Below, in pieces: positions 50,401-60,613 of a DNA stretch of 64,000 nt. Under the pieces are notes generated by a model, which saw only the letters and a list, made by a program, of their open reading frames with translations, was not told the DNA's origin and searched no databases. The stretch is from contig BCLD01000001.1 of assembly GCA_001600875.1 (NCBI GenBank), positions 1,538,915 to 1,602,914 of the forward strand, in the 5' to 3' direction. The DNA comes from Solicoccozyma terricola (lineage: Eukaryota > Basidiomycota > Tremellomycetes > Filobasidiales > Piskurozymaceae). The number at the start of each line of letters is the position of its first letter. Within the stretch, counting starts at the first letter, position 1. A program made the position numbers and the translations under genes.

Positions 50401-50757
50401 NNNNNNNNNNNNNNNNNNNNNNNNNNNNNNNNNNNNNNNNNNNNNNNNNNNNNNNNNNNNNNCCCCTCCCCCTCCCTCCTACCTTCCCCCCAAACTCACC
50501 TGCTGTGCACTAACACCACTATCACCAACATAAACAAACGTCCCACCTTTCTTCTGAGCTCGTACACCATCCAAACAACATGATAAAATAACCAACGAAC
50601 CCAAGATCATACCACTCAATTTCGAGAATGAATCGCGTTTTCGATGTCTTCGCCGTCGTTGTGGTTGTTGTCGTGGTAGGGGTGGTTGTGGTGTTTGAAG
50701 GGTGGTGGGAATGGATACCATTGTTGGGATACGTGATGAACTGGCTATAGCGTTCAT
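47475..50757 (-). CDS. Glyoxal oxidase (copper radical oxidase, AA5_1)
   Basis: Extracellular copper enzyme that oxidises aldehydes such as glyoxal and releases hydrogen peroxide. The N-terminus has about 45 basic residues and then a hydrophobic segment (MILGSLVILSCCLDGVRA), either an anchor or a late signal peptide. The kelch-like core carries the expected ligands: Cys in NSFCAGGT, Tyr in RRWYPTLE, the axial Tyr and His pair in DRMYHSSATLLLDG, and the His in GFSTHAMNMGQRHVEL. The C-terminal domain includes ILVPGPAVAFLVVNGVPSIG and the end is FSRFAGM. Many short introns are present; one spans the 100-N gap, and several hold G/C runs. The start at 50757 (MNAIASSSR) is preferred. The redox cofactor residues are seen; secretion is inferred. 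Confidence 0.9.
50363..50462. other. 100-N assembly gap inside a glyoxal oxidase intron
   Basis: Exactly 100 N, the usual placeholder for a gap of unknown size. The sequence just left of it (ending ctccctcctaccttcccccc) is repeated just to the right of it, so the gap probably joins overlapping contig ends and the real sequence may contain only one copy. Confidence 0.9.
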
Positions 50758-51629
50758 TATACGGGTGGTTGAGAGATTGAGGGATCGATGGAGGGTGTTT
50801 GTGTCTCTCGCTTTGAAAAAAGAAAAAAGGAGCCCAAAAACGTCGCGTTCGGTAGGTGGGATGGATGGGTTTCCCGGGTAAAGACAAGTTGGTAGATCGG
50901 GGGTCGGGGGTGGTGGGGGGGTAGGCGTGGGACAGTTGCAGATCGTGGGGTGTTGTGAATATACCAATGTCCTGTGGGATATGAATCTGGTTGGTTGAAT
51001 CTTTCTCATTCCCCCTTTTCCCTTAACGACTACGACACAGCCCCCGCTCTCCCTCCCTCCCCGCCAAAACTTCACGCGTTCCCCCCGGATTAACTGCACA
51101 GCACACAGTTTGCACAGTTGGATAGAACAGAGAACAGCATCGATTGCAATTGACAATCGGGGCGCGGACGGAGTCCTCTCGTAACGGTCCTGTGTACTCT
51201 GATAACCGCTTGCTATACACTATAGCTATACACGTACAATAACCCATGACAAAAGTACTAATCGGTAGCTACGACGCCAGATCGACGCGTTTTTATCGAC
51301 CAGCGGGGGGGGGGTCGCACTCGCACTCTCATTCATGGTATTCAGGCTGATGTACGGTGCAAGGTGGAATATATCCTTCTACCTCTATGGGACTACCAGA
51401 TTCACACCATCCGTCCATCCATCCATCCATCCCATCCCATCCCCCCAATTTGATATAGGATTCTGCCATTTATAAATAACCTGCTTATATAATCCATGTA
51501 TCGTCGTCATGTCATGGTCCATCCAATCTCAATTTCCATCCCATCCCAATTTCCCCATCCCATCCCATGTCCCCCCTCACCCCAACTTGACCACCTTTTA
51601 CTTCACCCCACCCCACCACCCACCCAATC
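50758..51629. promoter_or_regulatory. Divergent promoter, glyoxal oxidase / senescence-domain gene
   Basis: An 872-bp gap between divergent start codons. TATA-like stretches (TATAAATA near 51472 and TATATAA near 51486) lie about 150 bp upstream of the plus-strand gene. A 10-nt G run (51305-51314) and an ATCC tetranucleotide repeat (about 51413-51435) are also present. Confidence 0.4.
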
Positions 51630-53773
51630 ATGACTCAACAAGACCCGGTTACTCCTCCGGAACCACAAGGATACCTCTTACTTACTCTAGGAAATGTTAA
51701 AGTTAATCGAGTGAGTAGAGGTAATACTTTTTGGGAAGTAGTTTGGTATCCCAGAATACCGCTCATAGTATTTCCTTCCCTCACCCCGCCTCCCGCCCCT
51801 CTCCCCCCAGCTCTATCAATCCCAATCGATCCCCATCGCAACAGGTGACCTCCGACTTGAATGTATTTCTCTACCTATCGATCCATCAATCGGACATCAA
51901 CGTGCGAATCCATTCGCTGATGATTCATCACCTACGATGGATTTATGGCTTGTTCTTCAAGTTGGAACTTATGAAACTACTTTGTTACCTACCCAGAGGA
52001 TGGTCGTTGGATTGAGGGATGATGGGGGGAAGAGTTTGACGATATTACCTGAGGATGATCAGGGTGGTGGTGGTGGTGCTGGTGGTGGTGCTGGTGGTGC
52101 TGGTGCTGGTGCTGATGCGGGTGGTGGAGGAGACAATGGGATAATGTTAACGTTTGACAAACCTCAATTAAAGGATGATGAAGATGATATATCAACACTC
52201 GAAGTTTTATTAAGACAATATGGAACATTATCTTCCGAACAAGTACCTGAATTGGATGATCAACTTGTTATTCCTTCGAAATCATCCGATAATATCAATT
52301 CCCTGGCCTCATCAACATCACTCGCTCCTCCTCGTCCTACCACCACCACCACCTCAACAACAACAGACGGAGGTCTACCGTTATCACCAACACAAGGTCG
52401 AATCGTACTAGTAGACACAACATCCGGTGAAGTAGTAGGTGAAATAGATCAAACTTTATCAGTAGATGCAGACGCATCAATCAATGAAAAGGGAAGAGAA
52501 AGTGAACCTGTTATTGTTGATTTTGGAGAGATAGAATATTCAGGGGTGGTGAAATATGTCGAGGTTAGAACGGTTCCAGAAGAGGATATGGATGATTGGA
52601 TATTGAAAGGGGCTCATTATTTGAGGTATGCGGGGAGATGGGGTCGTCCTCGCGAGTAGGATTTTTTTCCGCTATTTTACTCACCGGTGCACGTCCTCCC
52701 CCCTCCCCCCCCCTACCCCCCTCCCCTCGTATCCCCCTTCCGATTCTTACCCCACCCACCAAACAGTAAAGGAATCCTATCAATCTCCGGTGCATCTCAA
52801 ACAGCTATCAACTCTGCAGCTGAATTTTACATCGCTCATTCAACACCAACATCTGAACCAACTCATTTTTCACCTGCTACAAAAACTGGAATCAGACAGG
52901 TTCATAATGTTACTGCAAAAGGTTACAAGGTTACGAAAAAAACGTTGGGGATGGTTAATGAGGTGAGTCGGGTTCGGATCGTTTCGAGCATGGCCATGGC
53001 ATTCGTTGTTATTCATTCACCGACCCCCCCCCCCCCCCCCCCGGCCCCCGGCGCGACACAACCAGGCTATCGTCAAATACGTAGGACCAGTCGCCGATAA
53101 AGGTTTTCAAGCAGGATACGAATTCACAGAAGCCGTCAAAGCCGCATCCAGTGACCCGAATAAACCTCTTCCAACACCAGAACCAAATGTAAAGCCTAAA
53201 AAACCATTTTTCAGTAGGTTGGTTTTAGCAGGAGAGGTGTTGTTGACTAGTTTGGAAGCCGCGGGTCAAGGGTTGATTAACACATCGACTGATGCAGCTT
53301 CAAATGCTGCTGGGTGAGTTCGAGGAGATTGGCTATTTATCCGACGTTTTCACGCCAAATTGACCGATTTTTCGGATCTTCTCCTTCATAGTCACAAATA
53401 TGGACCTGAAGCGGCTCAAGCTACTCAACTCCTAGGTGGATCAGTCCGCAACGTCGCTCTCGTCTACGTCGACGTCCGTGGTATAGGTAGACAAGCACTA
53501 CTTAAAAGCACGGCAAAGGGATTCGTCAAAACCACTTTGAAGAGTGGGAACAAGATTCTACTCCAGGCTCATGAGAAGGATGGGAATGCGCGGATCACAA
53601 TGGCGGATGGAGAGGTTGTTCAACAGACTGTAGATGTCGAGGTGGAGACGCCAGAAGTAACAGTTACGCCTCCTGCGGTGGTTGGACCTGGCGTGAATGG
53701 TGCGACGACGACGGAGGGAGGATATCCGTTGGAAAAGCAGGAACTGTTCCCCAACGTTGACAAGAGGACATGA
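51630..53773 (+). CDS. Senescence/spartin-domain protein
   Basis: The C-terminal half resembles the senescence domain found in plant ERD7 proteins and animal spartin, which associates with lipid droplets and other membranes. Five exons: 51630-51710, 51811-52625, then exons beginning SKGILSISGASQTAIN and AIVKYVGPVADKGFQ, and a last one beginning HKYGPEAAQATQLLGG and ending at 53773. The N-terminal half has MDLWLVLQVGTYETTLLP and VVDFGEIEYSGVVKYVE segments separated by a Gly/Ala tract (about 52067-52135) and a Thr/Ser linker. The domain ends RNVALVYVDVRGIGRQALLK. An intron near 53024-53042 has a 19-nt C run. Function in this organism is unknown. Confidence 0.8.
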
Positions 53774-54012
53774 GAGGGAATTTGCGGGCGTAGATTGTTG
53801 GATTTTCTGTATCCATGGACTGATGTTGTGTTGTATATGAGTTGTTGATTGATTCGCCACCGCCACCGCCACCGCCACCCACCTCGCGTCCATTGTGAGA
53901 AAACAAGTCATGCCCGCCTACTCGGAACCCGTCTAGGACTTGTCGACCGTGTCGTCTGGTACAATCATATCAACTACCAGGTCAACTCTCCATCCCACCA
54001 CTCTCACCCACC

Positions 54013-55138
54013 ATGTCCGACCGTGGTCGCTCCCTCTCCCGCTCTCCCTCGCATCCTGCACCACCTCGTCGTGCCCCATCCGACATCTCCATGTCTCCCC
54101 CTCCTCAAAACGGTCGACCCCTAACTCGTTCTCCAAGTCCAGACGGCAAGCGCTGGAGAGTCGTCGTCGTATCTGGATTGACGAAGAATGTACACAAGGC
54201 GCATTTAGAGGAGATCTTTGGAAAGTATGGAAAGGTGACGGGAGTGGATTTGCCGGTGTTCAGGCAGAGTGAGTGTGGAATGAAATGCCGAAAAGTCATT
54301 GTGACTCCCAGTTAGTCTCATCAACTGACACGGACATCCACCCCTACCCTCAGCCGGACAGAACAGAGGCAAGGCAGCGATCGAATTCGAAACTCATGCC
54401 GACGCAGCTGATGCACTAGAACACATGGACGGCGGTCAACTCGACGGTTCCATTCTCACAATTCAATCATCCGACCTTCCTCTTCCTGATCCCAAAAAAC
54501 GATCACCATCCCGCTCACCTATTCGAAGGGGACACAGTAGAGATCGTAGTAGAAGTAGGGACAGGACTGGTGGACCATCGAGATATGGAAATGGTGGTGG
54601 ATACGGTCGGGGTGGTTACAGTGGGAGAGATAGGAGCAGGTCTCCAGGTGGCCCTCGAGGTGGAGACCGATATGGACGTGGCGGTTACGGCGGTGGCGGT
54701 GATGGCGGTGGTGGACGTGGTGGATACGGTCGAGGTGACACCTATGTCCCTCGAGGACGTGGTGGATACGGCGGTGGCGGTGGATACTCTGGACGCGGGG
54801 GCGGTGGATATGATCGTCGAGGCGGTCCTCCCCGACGCTCCGTCTCACCACCACGACGTCGTGCTGTCCCACGTAGATCTCCTTCCTACGAGCGTGGAGG
54901 TCGCGCAGCTCGAGGTTCGGTATCTAGATCTCGCTCGCCATCTCGTTCCCGCTCGCGTTCTCCACGTCGTCGTGCTAGAAGCTACTCGAGCGCCAGTTAC
55001 TCTTCAAGAAGCTACAGTAGCAGGAGTCGTAGCGTGTCTAGGAGTCCAAAACGAAGGGAATCTGCATCTCCGAGGAGGTCAGCTTCTCCAAGGAGGTCGG
55101 TATCTCCAGTCAGAGCAAAACCAAATGCAGACAATTAG
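54013..55138 (+). CDS. RNPS1-like RRM/SR protein
   Basis: Probable splicing or exon-junction factor acting in the nucleus. Two exons (54013-54268 and 54354-55138) encode 346 residues. A short RS-type N-terminus is followed by one RRM: RVVVVSGLTKNVHKAHLEEI, then GKAAIEFETHADAADALEHM and DGGQLDGSILTIQ, which closely resembles the RRM of RNPS1. The remainder is Gly/Arg/Tyr-rich (RGGYGGGG-type repeats) and ends with dense Arg-Ser dipeptides. RNPS1 is part of the ASAP/PSAP complexes with Acinus or Pinin and SAP18; membership here is inferred from the RRM. It lies 240 bp after the senescence-domain gene. Confidence 0.85.
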
Positions 55139-55751
55139 AATTAGGCTCTATCGGATGGAAAAAAGGGGGGTAGAGACCAAATCATCGTCTCGAAAGGATT
55201 TTTTCTTCAGTACCGATACTGTGGGCGTTAGTAGTTTAGACGTGACATATCATCATGACGATTTTTTACGAGAACGATGGAGGACTGACATGGAGGTGAT
55301 ACTCGTACATTCTGGTGGATGGCAATCAACACGATGTTCGTCGCATCCAGCGTTTTTATCCAGGTTGCTGTTGGATGTCGTACCCAGCAGTCCTACTGGC
55401 TGACCCTTCCAAGCCACCTGACGGGCCTCGGTTTGCTTTTCTTCAAAGTCAGGGCAGGGCCTTGGTCTCTCCTCCGCCGCGTAGCGTCGACAACGAGCAC
55501 AACCGTTCGCAATCAAAACCGTTCACTGTAGACTAAAGTGCTACCTAGGTTGCTCCATCGTTCCTGCATCTCACGTGGTAACATTCTAACAAACTGTCTA
55601 TGCCATCTTCCAAACGCTGCCGATCATCCAAAAGCCGAAGGAATCAGCGTGAGAGAAGCATCAGGGCAAAAATATCAATGCGAAATGGAACGGTCGAAAA
55701 TAAGCTCAGGATACAATGGTCAACGAAAAAAAAACCAACGGGGAATCCTTC
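55139..55751. other. Convergent 3' gap after the RNPS1-like gene
   Basis: A 613-bp gap between the convergent ends of the RNPS1-like and DUF1746-like genes. It should contain both polyadenylation regions. ORFs here are short or overlap coding sequence in other frames. No gene was recognised. Confidence 0.35.
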
Positions 55752-57245
55752 TCAATCTCCAGCTATCCCATGCTCTGCGTCACCTATGCTCCCACTCCCT
55801 CGACCAACCGTTCGATTCCCCTCCCCGTTCAATGGATGTAATGGTAAAAGTCCATGTCTTCTCGTTGATCTCGCTATGTAACTCCCGGGTATTCGCTCGT
55901 GGTTCTCGGAGTCTGCATCGTCATTCATGTGAGGTTGATGAGGTGGTGGGGGACTTGATCCTGGTAGAGCTGTTGTTGTCGTGACATCGGCTAGAATACG
56001 AGATGATAATGTGACAGGTGTTCCAAGCGGCGTACCACCGGAAAAGTTCCTCGGTGTTGGTGCTGGTGATGGAAGCGAGATGATATGTCTGAGGAGATGC
56101 CGTAATTTGATGTCGAAGATGAGTGGGATTGGTGGATGAGATGATGATGAGGTGTGGGGTTGTGTCGATTCAATATGGTCATCGTCATCATCTGTGAAGA
56201 CGTGAGATGTGCGAGGTGTGGATCCTACGATGGAGAAGATTGTCGTAAGTGATCAAACTCCTCGGACGGGTAGAAAAATCCAATTCTCACCTCTCCGCAG
56301 AACTGAACATTTCCAATCAAGACATTTCGAAACCGTCAGACGTTGATTGTTTCCAAGCGTACCCATCGTACCCATCACACTCACAAGTCGTCCTCTCATC
56401 TTCGTCCTCTTCTTCGTTCAAATTCACGACTCCCTCCTCTCCAGCCTCCAAATAATTCCCAAACCCTCCTCCAACTTTCCCCTTTCCTTTCCGCTTTCTC
56501 CTCCTAATGACCGACCAATTCTGCAACTCTCCGTTTCCCTCATTGATTTCGTTTGCTCGAGGCAGTAATGGATCATCAGAGATGTCAACGGGTGGTAAAA
56601 GGACTGTTGGAGATGTTGTAGCTACAGGGAGAGGATCACATAAATATGCGACGTAGACGGTGATTATTTGAATGAGGAAGATTATTATATCAAGGACGAG
56701 GATGGTCGTGCCTGATGGTGATTGTTCTATAGAACGAACGAACGAAAACTCGTCAGCATGTGTTGCCAAACCCAAGTGGAAGCGGGAAAGGGGGGGAGAG
56801 AGAGATACCCACTCAATCCCACAAAGTCCAGCATTAAAGCCTTTTCCTCATTCATTCCCATCGTTACATCTACCCAATGCAATGCGAGTGCTGAAACGTT
56901 GACGACGAAGATGAATCCTACCCACAGCCGTAAGGAACTATGTGGTGAGACGTATCGTGGAGTTGATAACTCTGTTGAATCCGGTAATCAGATATTTTCA
57001 GCTTCAGCGTTTCCAACCATTCGTGGAATATGCAAAAGGCGAGAGCTTACGAGCTTGTAATGCGAATCGACCAAGGAGAATGAGAATGTTTGGACATAGG
57101 AGATGTTGGTACAACAAGATGCCAGGAAAAGTGTGAAGGGTCTGCAATGGGCAAGGTGAATGTGAGTTGAAATGTATGGGTGAATCACGAGCCAACGACT
57201 CCTCACCGTCGCTATAGCATGTCGCCGAAGGGGTAAAAGAGACAT
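55752..57245 (-). CDS. DUF1746-like fungal membrane protein
   Basis: Five exons join in frame to 384 residues: 57245-57207, 57141-57051, 56971-56813, 56726-56334 and 56224-55752. The N-terminus MSLLPLRRHAIATTLHTFPG leads into a hydrophobic segment (LLCPNILILLGRFAL). Two more follow: LRLWVGFIFVVNVSALALHW and TTILVLDIIIFLIQIITVYV. This arrangement of short loops and three membrane passes recalls fungal DUF1746 proteins. The C-terminal half is soluble, Ser/Pro-rich and contains LIFDIKLRHLLRHIISLPSP. If the last donor (TCTGACG|gtttcg) is not used, translation stops at 56317, giving a shorter form. Function unknown. Confidence 0.72.
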
Positions 57246-57661
57246 GCTGGCGTGTGACGGATGGCCCTATGACTCCGTATGCGGTCAAGTCCCTTGCGTA
57301 CACTTGCGTTATTCACTGTTGGTGGTCATTACCGTCGAGGGATGTCATATGGATGAGCAAGATGAGGATGGACCGAGGGGCGGGGTAGACGCGCCGAGAG
57401 CGAGATTCTCTGGTCCAGGACAGCAGACAAGCAGTAAACAACGGGTGATCGTACATGTCCATCGCAACATCATGTCTAGATCGTCGAGTAGCTCGGGAGA
57501 GTGGACGGCAAGTAGTATGCATTGAGGTCAGTTCGTTTCAATCACTCCATCGTACGGGTCATCGTCTGAATCACATCTCTCTCTCATACAGCTCGGCATC
57601 GACGCGACCACACAACAAAACCAATATATAACACCTTCTATACGCTGCACACCCCACAACC
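57246..57661 (+). promoter_or_regulatory. SCM3 promoter region with TATA box
   Basis: A 416-bp gap between divergent start codons. TATATAA at 57625-57631, preceded directly by CCAAT, lies 31 bp before the SCM3 ATG on the plus strand, suggesting a very short 5' leader. No clear element for the opposite gene was identified. Confidence 0.5.
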
Positions 57662-60460
57662 ATGTCAGCTCGTCACACCTCCGCCACTCCAGGACGTAGC
57701 AGCTCCGGCTTCTTCCCCACTCCACCACGCTTCTCATCGGTCAGACCGTCCACTCCCACACCGCAATCATCACGGAATGTACGCGCTTCTTCCCTCCTCC
57801 CGTCAAATGCATCTCTCGCTGCCTTCCATGGTCATCCTCTCCTTCCACATGATCTCAACCCAGATCAACAATTGGAACAGGAGCGACAAATGTCTTCTCA
57901 GCGCCTTTTGGATATTTGGGAGAATATCGCTTTGAAATATGGAGATGTTGATCCAGAGGAAGATGACGAGGTCGATATTCTCACGGGCGAGATCGTGATT
58001 GACCGAGGGAAATTGCGAGATATGGAAAGGGTGGAGATGGGGAATGCATGTGATGATCTCTTTGAGGACATTGACGATGATGAGGAGGACTCGCAAATAG
58101 CTCCGGACAGCTCACAAGCAGAAGAGTTCCAAGTGGATGAAGATCACGACGTTTTGGACGTTTGGGACAATACAGATATCGAACAACGAATCGAGACTAA
58201 TATTCCAGATTTCTTAAAACCCGACGTCGAACGATTAGATCCAGCGGTACTACCGAAACCAACGCCGAGATGGTCAAGAGCGGATGATGCAGATCTGATG
58301 GAGTTCCTAAGGTCTGAAGAAGAGAAGAGAGCAAAGAGGGGTGAGAAACCGATCGCAGAGGAGAAGGAGGTGGTGAAAGAGGAAAGACTCAAGGACGTAG
58401 GACGATCAGGATCTCAAGCTCCAGCGGACTCCAAATCGATCAAGTCATGGAATGTCTTGCCGAGCAGGCTACGAGGTACCATTCATCTTCCTATTGACCT
58501 TATGCCGGAGGCGGACGATGACGACGATGACGACGACGACCCGTTATCAGACATCACCTCTGGATCTCCTGCGGATTTCGGAATAGGCAAGCTCCATCTC
58601 GCAAATTCATCAGCAACTCGATCCGTTCACTTTGCATCCTCTCGCATGTCATCACCTTCTCCGTTACTCAAATCCGCCCTCATCAAATCTGGATCTCCTG
58701 TACCTTCGGCATTCAAAACTCCTCGTTCACATGGCCCTTCCCCTCTCTCCAGATCGACGCTACCCTTTCAGCACGATTCTGCGAGAACACCATCTTCACC
58801 TCTCAACCCGAGCTCCGTCAGACCGACACGGATGCAGGTAGCATCCACCTCGTCGAATAAGGCTACGGAGATCGTGGTTGCACCAGAGTCAATCGACGTA
58901 GACCTCCACACGGATCTACAGGACGTATTGAAGAAACAAACTCGAGTCGAGGAACAGGGTACCAGCAAACGGCCGTCACAAATCAAGTATGAAGACCCAG
59001 AGTCACCTACCACTGCTGATCGACCGAGACGTATTCGGAAGAGACGGGTTCAGTATCCAGAGCCGGAGACAATGAATGTCGTGTTGACTGCGGAGCTTTC
59101 GGGCAGAATGGTGGTTGTACCTCGTGGCGCTGAAGCGGTGGAACAAGTCTTTGCCTTGGCGTCGCCTTCATGGAAAGACAAGGGGAAATGGAGAGCAAGT
59201 AGTCAAGCTGTCAAGTCCAAATCCGGTCCACCGGGTCGTCTCTGGAGCCCTAGTGATAGTTGTCCTCCGACTGGTTTTCCGGCGACCGAGTCCACGGCGC
59301 CCAAGACAGTTGAGACTGTCGCCCGTAGAGATCGCAGGAGATCCTCGATCAGGTCACCGGATCGCACCGAACTCCCCGCCACTCCGCTTTGGAAGACATT
59401 GCCAGAAACTCTCATACAGGAGGACCAAACAGACATTGGTCAATCTTCGTCGAATCGAAAGGATTTCCGTTCGTTTTACCTCACTCCAACGCAACAACCT
59501 GCGAAATCCCGCACATCATCGGGAAATACACCTGTCTCTCTTAAATCTGCAGATGGAGTTCACAGAGGTCGCGGCCGCCCGTACGGCTCCTGCCCGGACT
59601 GTGACAAAGCGGGACGATTGACAGTTCACGTCTGTCCTGGTCGATTGAGTAGGAAAAAATGTCCTTTCATGCAAAAGGGCGTGAATGGGGATATTCTGTT
59701 GGAGCTGATGAGGCTCGCGATGGAATCAAAAATACCGATGTCTCCGGCTCAACGTGATCTCGTCAATGGCCTGAAACCGAAGACGGAACCGGTTGATTCG
59801 CCTGTGTATGAGAGTGCAAGGGCGAAAAGCAGGAGTCGGAGGAGATCTGCTACCACGCACGAGGATCGGAAGGAAACAAAGGAGGAGTTTCCGGGGGAGC
59901 GGATGCTGGACGGTGTTGCAGGCGAGGTGGCGGAGAAGCATTCGAATGATGGAGATCTCGTCTTGACGGACCCGCCTTCGACCGATGTGCTCGTGGATCG
60001 CACGGTTGTGGATATGCCGACGATGTTGACCGAGGAGGGCATATTCCCGACCACCGAGCTTCCACCACTCAAGACGACGCCATGGGCGAGGTCGCCGAGT
60101 AGTGCTTTATCGAGCCTTCCACCTTTGTTCGTCAAGGACGAAGAGATTCCAAAGGCCGTTCGGGAGGATGCCGATGTTGATGAGGACGACGACGACGACG
60201 TCCTACTTCTGGGTTCAAGTCCAGTGATCAAGGACGAGGTGGACCTTTATACAGCTGGATCACCATCATGGTCTTCAAAGCGCAAAACGACTGCCAACCT
60301 CGGTATTACCCCGCCCAAGCGTGTCAAATGGAACGGCAAGACAGGTGCACCTGTAGGCTGGAATTCGCCAACGACCTTCATGCAAGGAAATGAAGTGATC
60401 GATGTGGATGAGTGGAAGCCTGTGGATGAAGACGAGGGGGATGTACTGGATGACTGGTAG
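57662..60460 (+). CDS. SCM3: Centromeric histone CENP-A chaperone Scm3/HJURP
   Basis: Loads the centromeric histone H3 variant at kinetochores. It is a single uninterrupted exon of 932 codons, unusual in this intron-rich window. Residues 80-121 carry the Scm3 signature: QRLLDIWENIALKYGDVD, then DDEVDILTGEIVIDRGKL. The rest is mostly disordered with acidic runs, e.g. after residue 280 and near residue 840. Around residue 636 an AT-hook-like RGRGRPYG precedes four spaced cysteines (CPDC, then C at x10 and C at x8), which may bind zinc and DNA. A basic RPRRIRKRRV patch lies near residue 456. The Scm3 motif is the only basis for naming it; the extra C-terminal features are seen but of unknown role. 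Confidence 0.85.
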   Translation: MSARHTSATPGRSSSGFFPTPPRFSSVRPSTPTPQSSRNVRASSLLPSNASLAAFHGHPLLPHDLNPDQQLEQERQMSSQRLLDIWENIALKYGDVDPEEDDEVDILTGEIVIDRGKLRDMERVEMGNACDDLFEDIDDDEEDSQIAPDSSQAEEFQVDEDHDVLDVWDNTDIEQRIETNIPDFLKPDVERLDPAVLPKPTPRWSRADDADLMEFLRSEEEKRAKRGEKPIAEEKEVVKEERLKDVGRSGSQAPADSKSIKSWNVLPSRLRGTIHLPIDLMPEADDDDDDDDDPLSDITSGSPADFGIGKLHLANSSATRSVHFASSRMSSPSPLLKSALIKSGSPVPSAFKTPRSHGPSPLSRSTLPFQHDSARTPSSPLNPSSVRPTRMQVASTSSNKATEIVVAPESIDVDLHTDLQDVLKKQTRVEEQGTSKRPSQIKYEDPESPTTADRPRRIRKRRVQYPEPETMNVVLTAELSGRMVVVPRGAEAVEQVFALASPSWKDKGKWRASSQAVKSKSGPPGRLWSPSDSCPPTGFPATESTAPKTVETVARRDRRRSSIRSPDRTELPATPLWKTLPETLIQEDQTDIGQSSSNRKDFRSFYLTPTQQPAKSRTSSGNTPVSLKSADGVHRGRGRPYGSCPDCDKAGRLTVHVCPGRLSRKKCPFMQKGVNGDILLELMRLAMESKIPMSPAQRDLVNGLKPKTEPVDSPVYESARAKSRSRRRSATTHEDRKETKEEFPGERMLDGVAGEVAEKHSNDGDLVLTDPPSTDVLVDRTVVDMPTMLTEEGIFPTTELPPLKTTPWARSPSSALSSLPPLFVKDEEIPKAVREDADVDEDDDDDVLLLGSSPVIKDEVDLYTAGSPSWSSKRKTTANLGITPPKRVKWNGKTGAPVGWNSPTTFMQGNEVIDVDEWKPVDEDEGDVLDDW

Positions 60461-60613
60461 GGGCGACGACGGATTTGTATAGTGCGATGCGATGGATGCT
60501 GCTATGGCCATTCCTTCTGGCTGATGACGTAATCAAGAGCGTGGGGATGTCACCACCAACCGGTATACTTTCGACTTGGTTCATCAGCATCGAACCCCCA
60601 TCCAAGCAGCATC

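Noticed and set aside
50217..50583. ORFs reading through the N block
   Set aside because: They translate ambiguous bases and CT-rich repeat sequence on the strand opposite to the glyoxal oxidase.
54519..55403. ORFs in other frames over the RNPS1-like gene
   Set aside because: Repetitive Gly/Arg/Ser codons keep several frames open. Only the frame with the RRM is credible.
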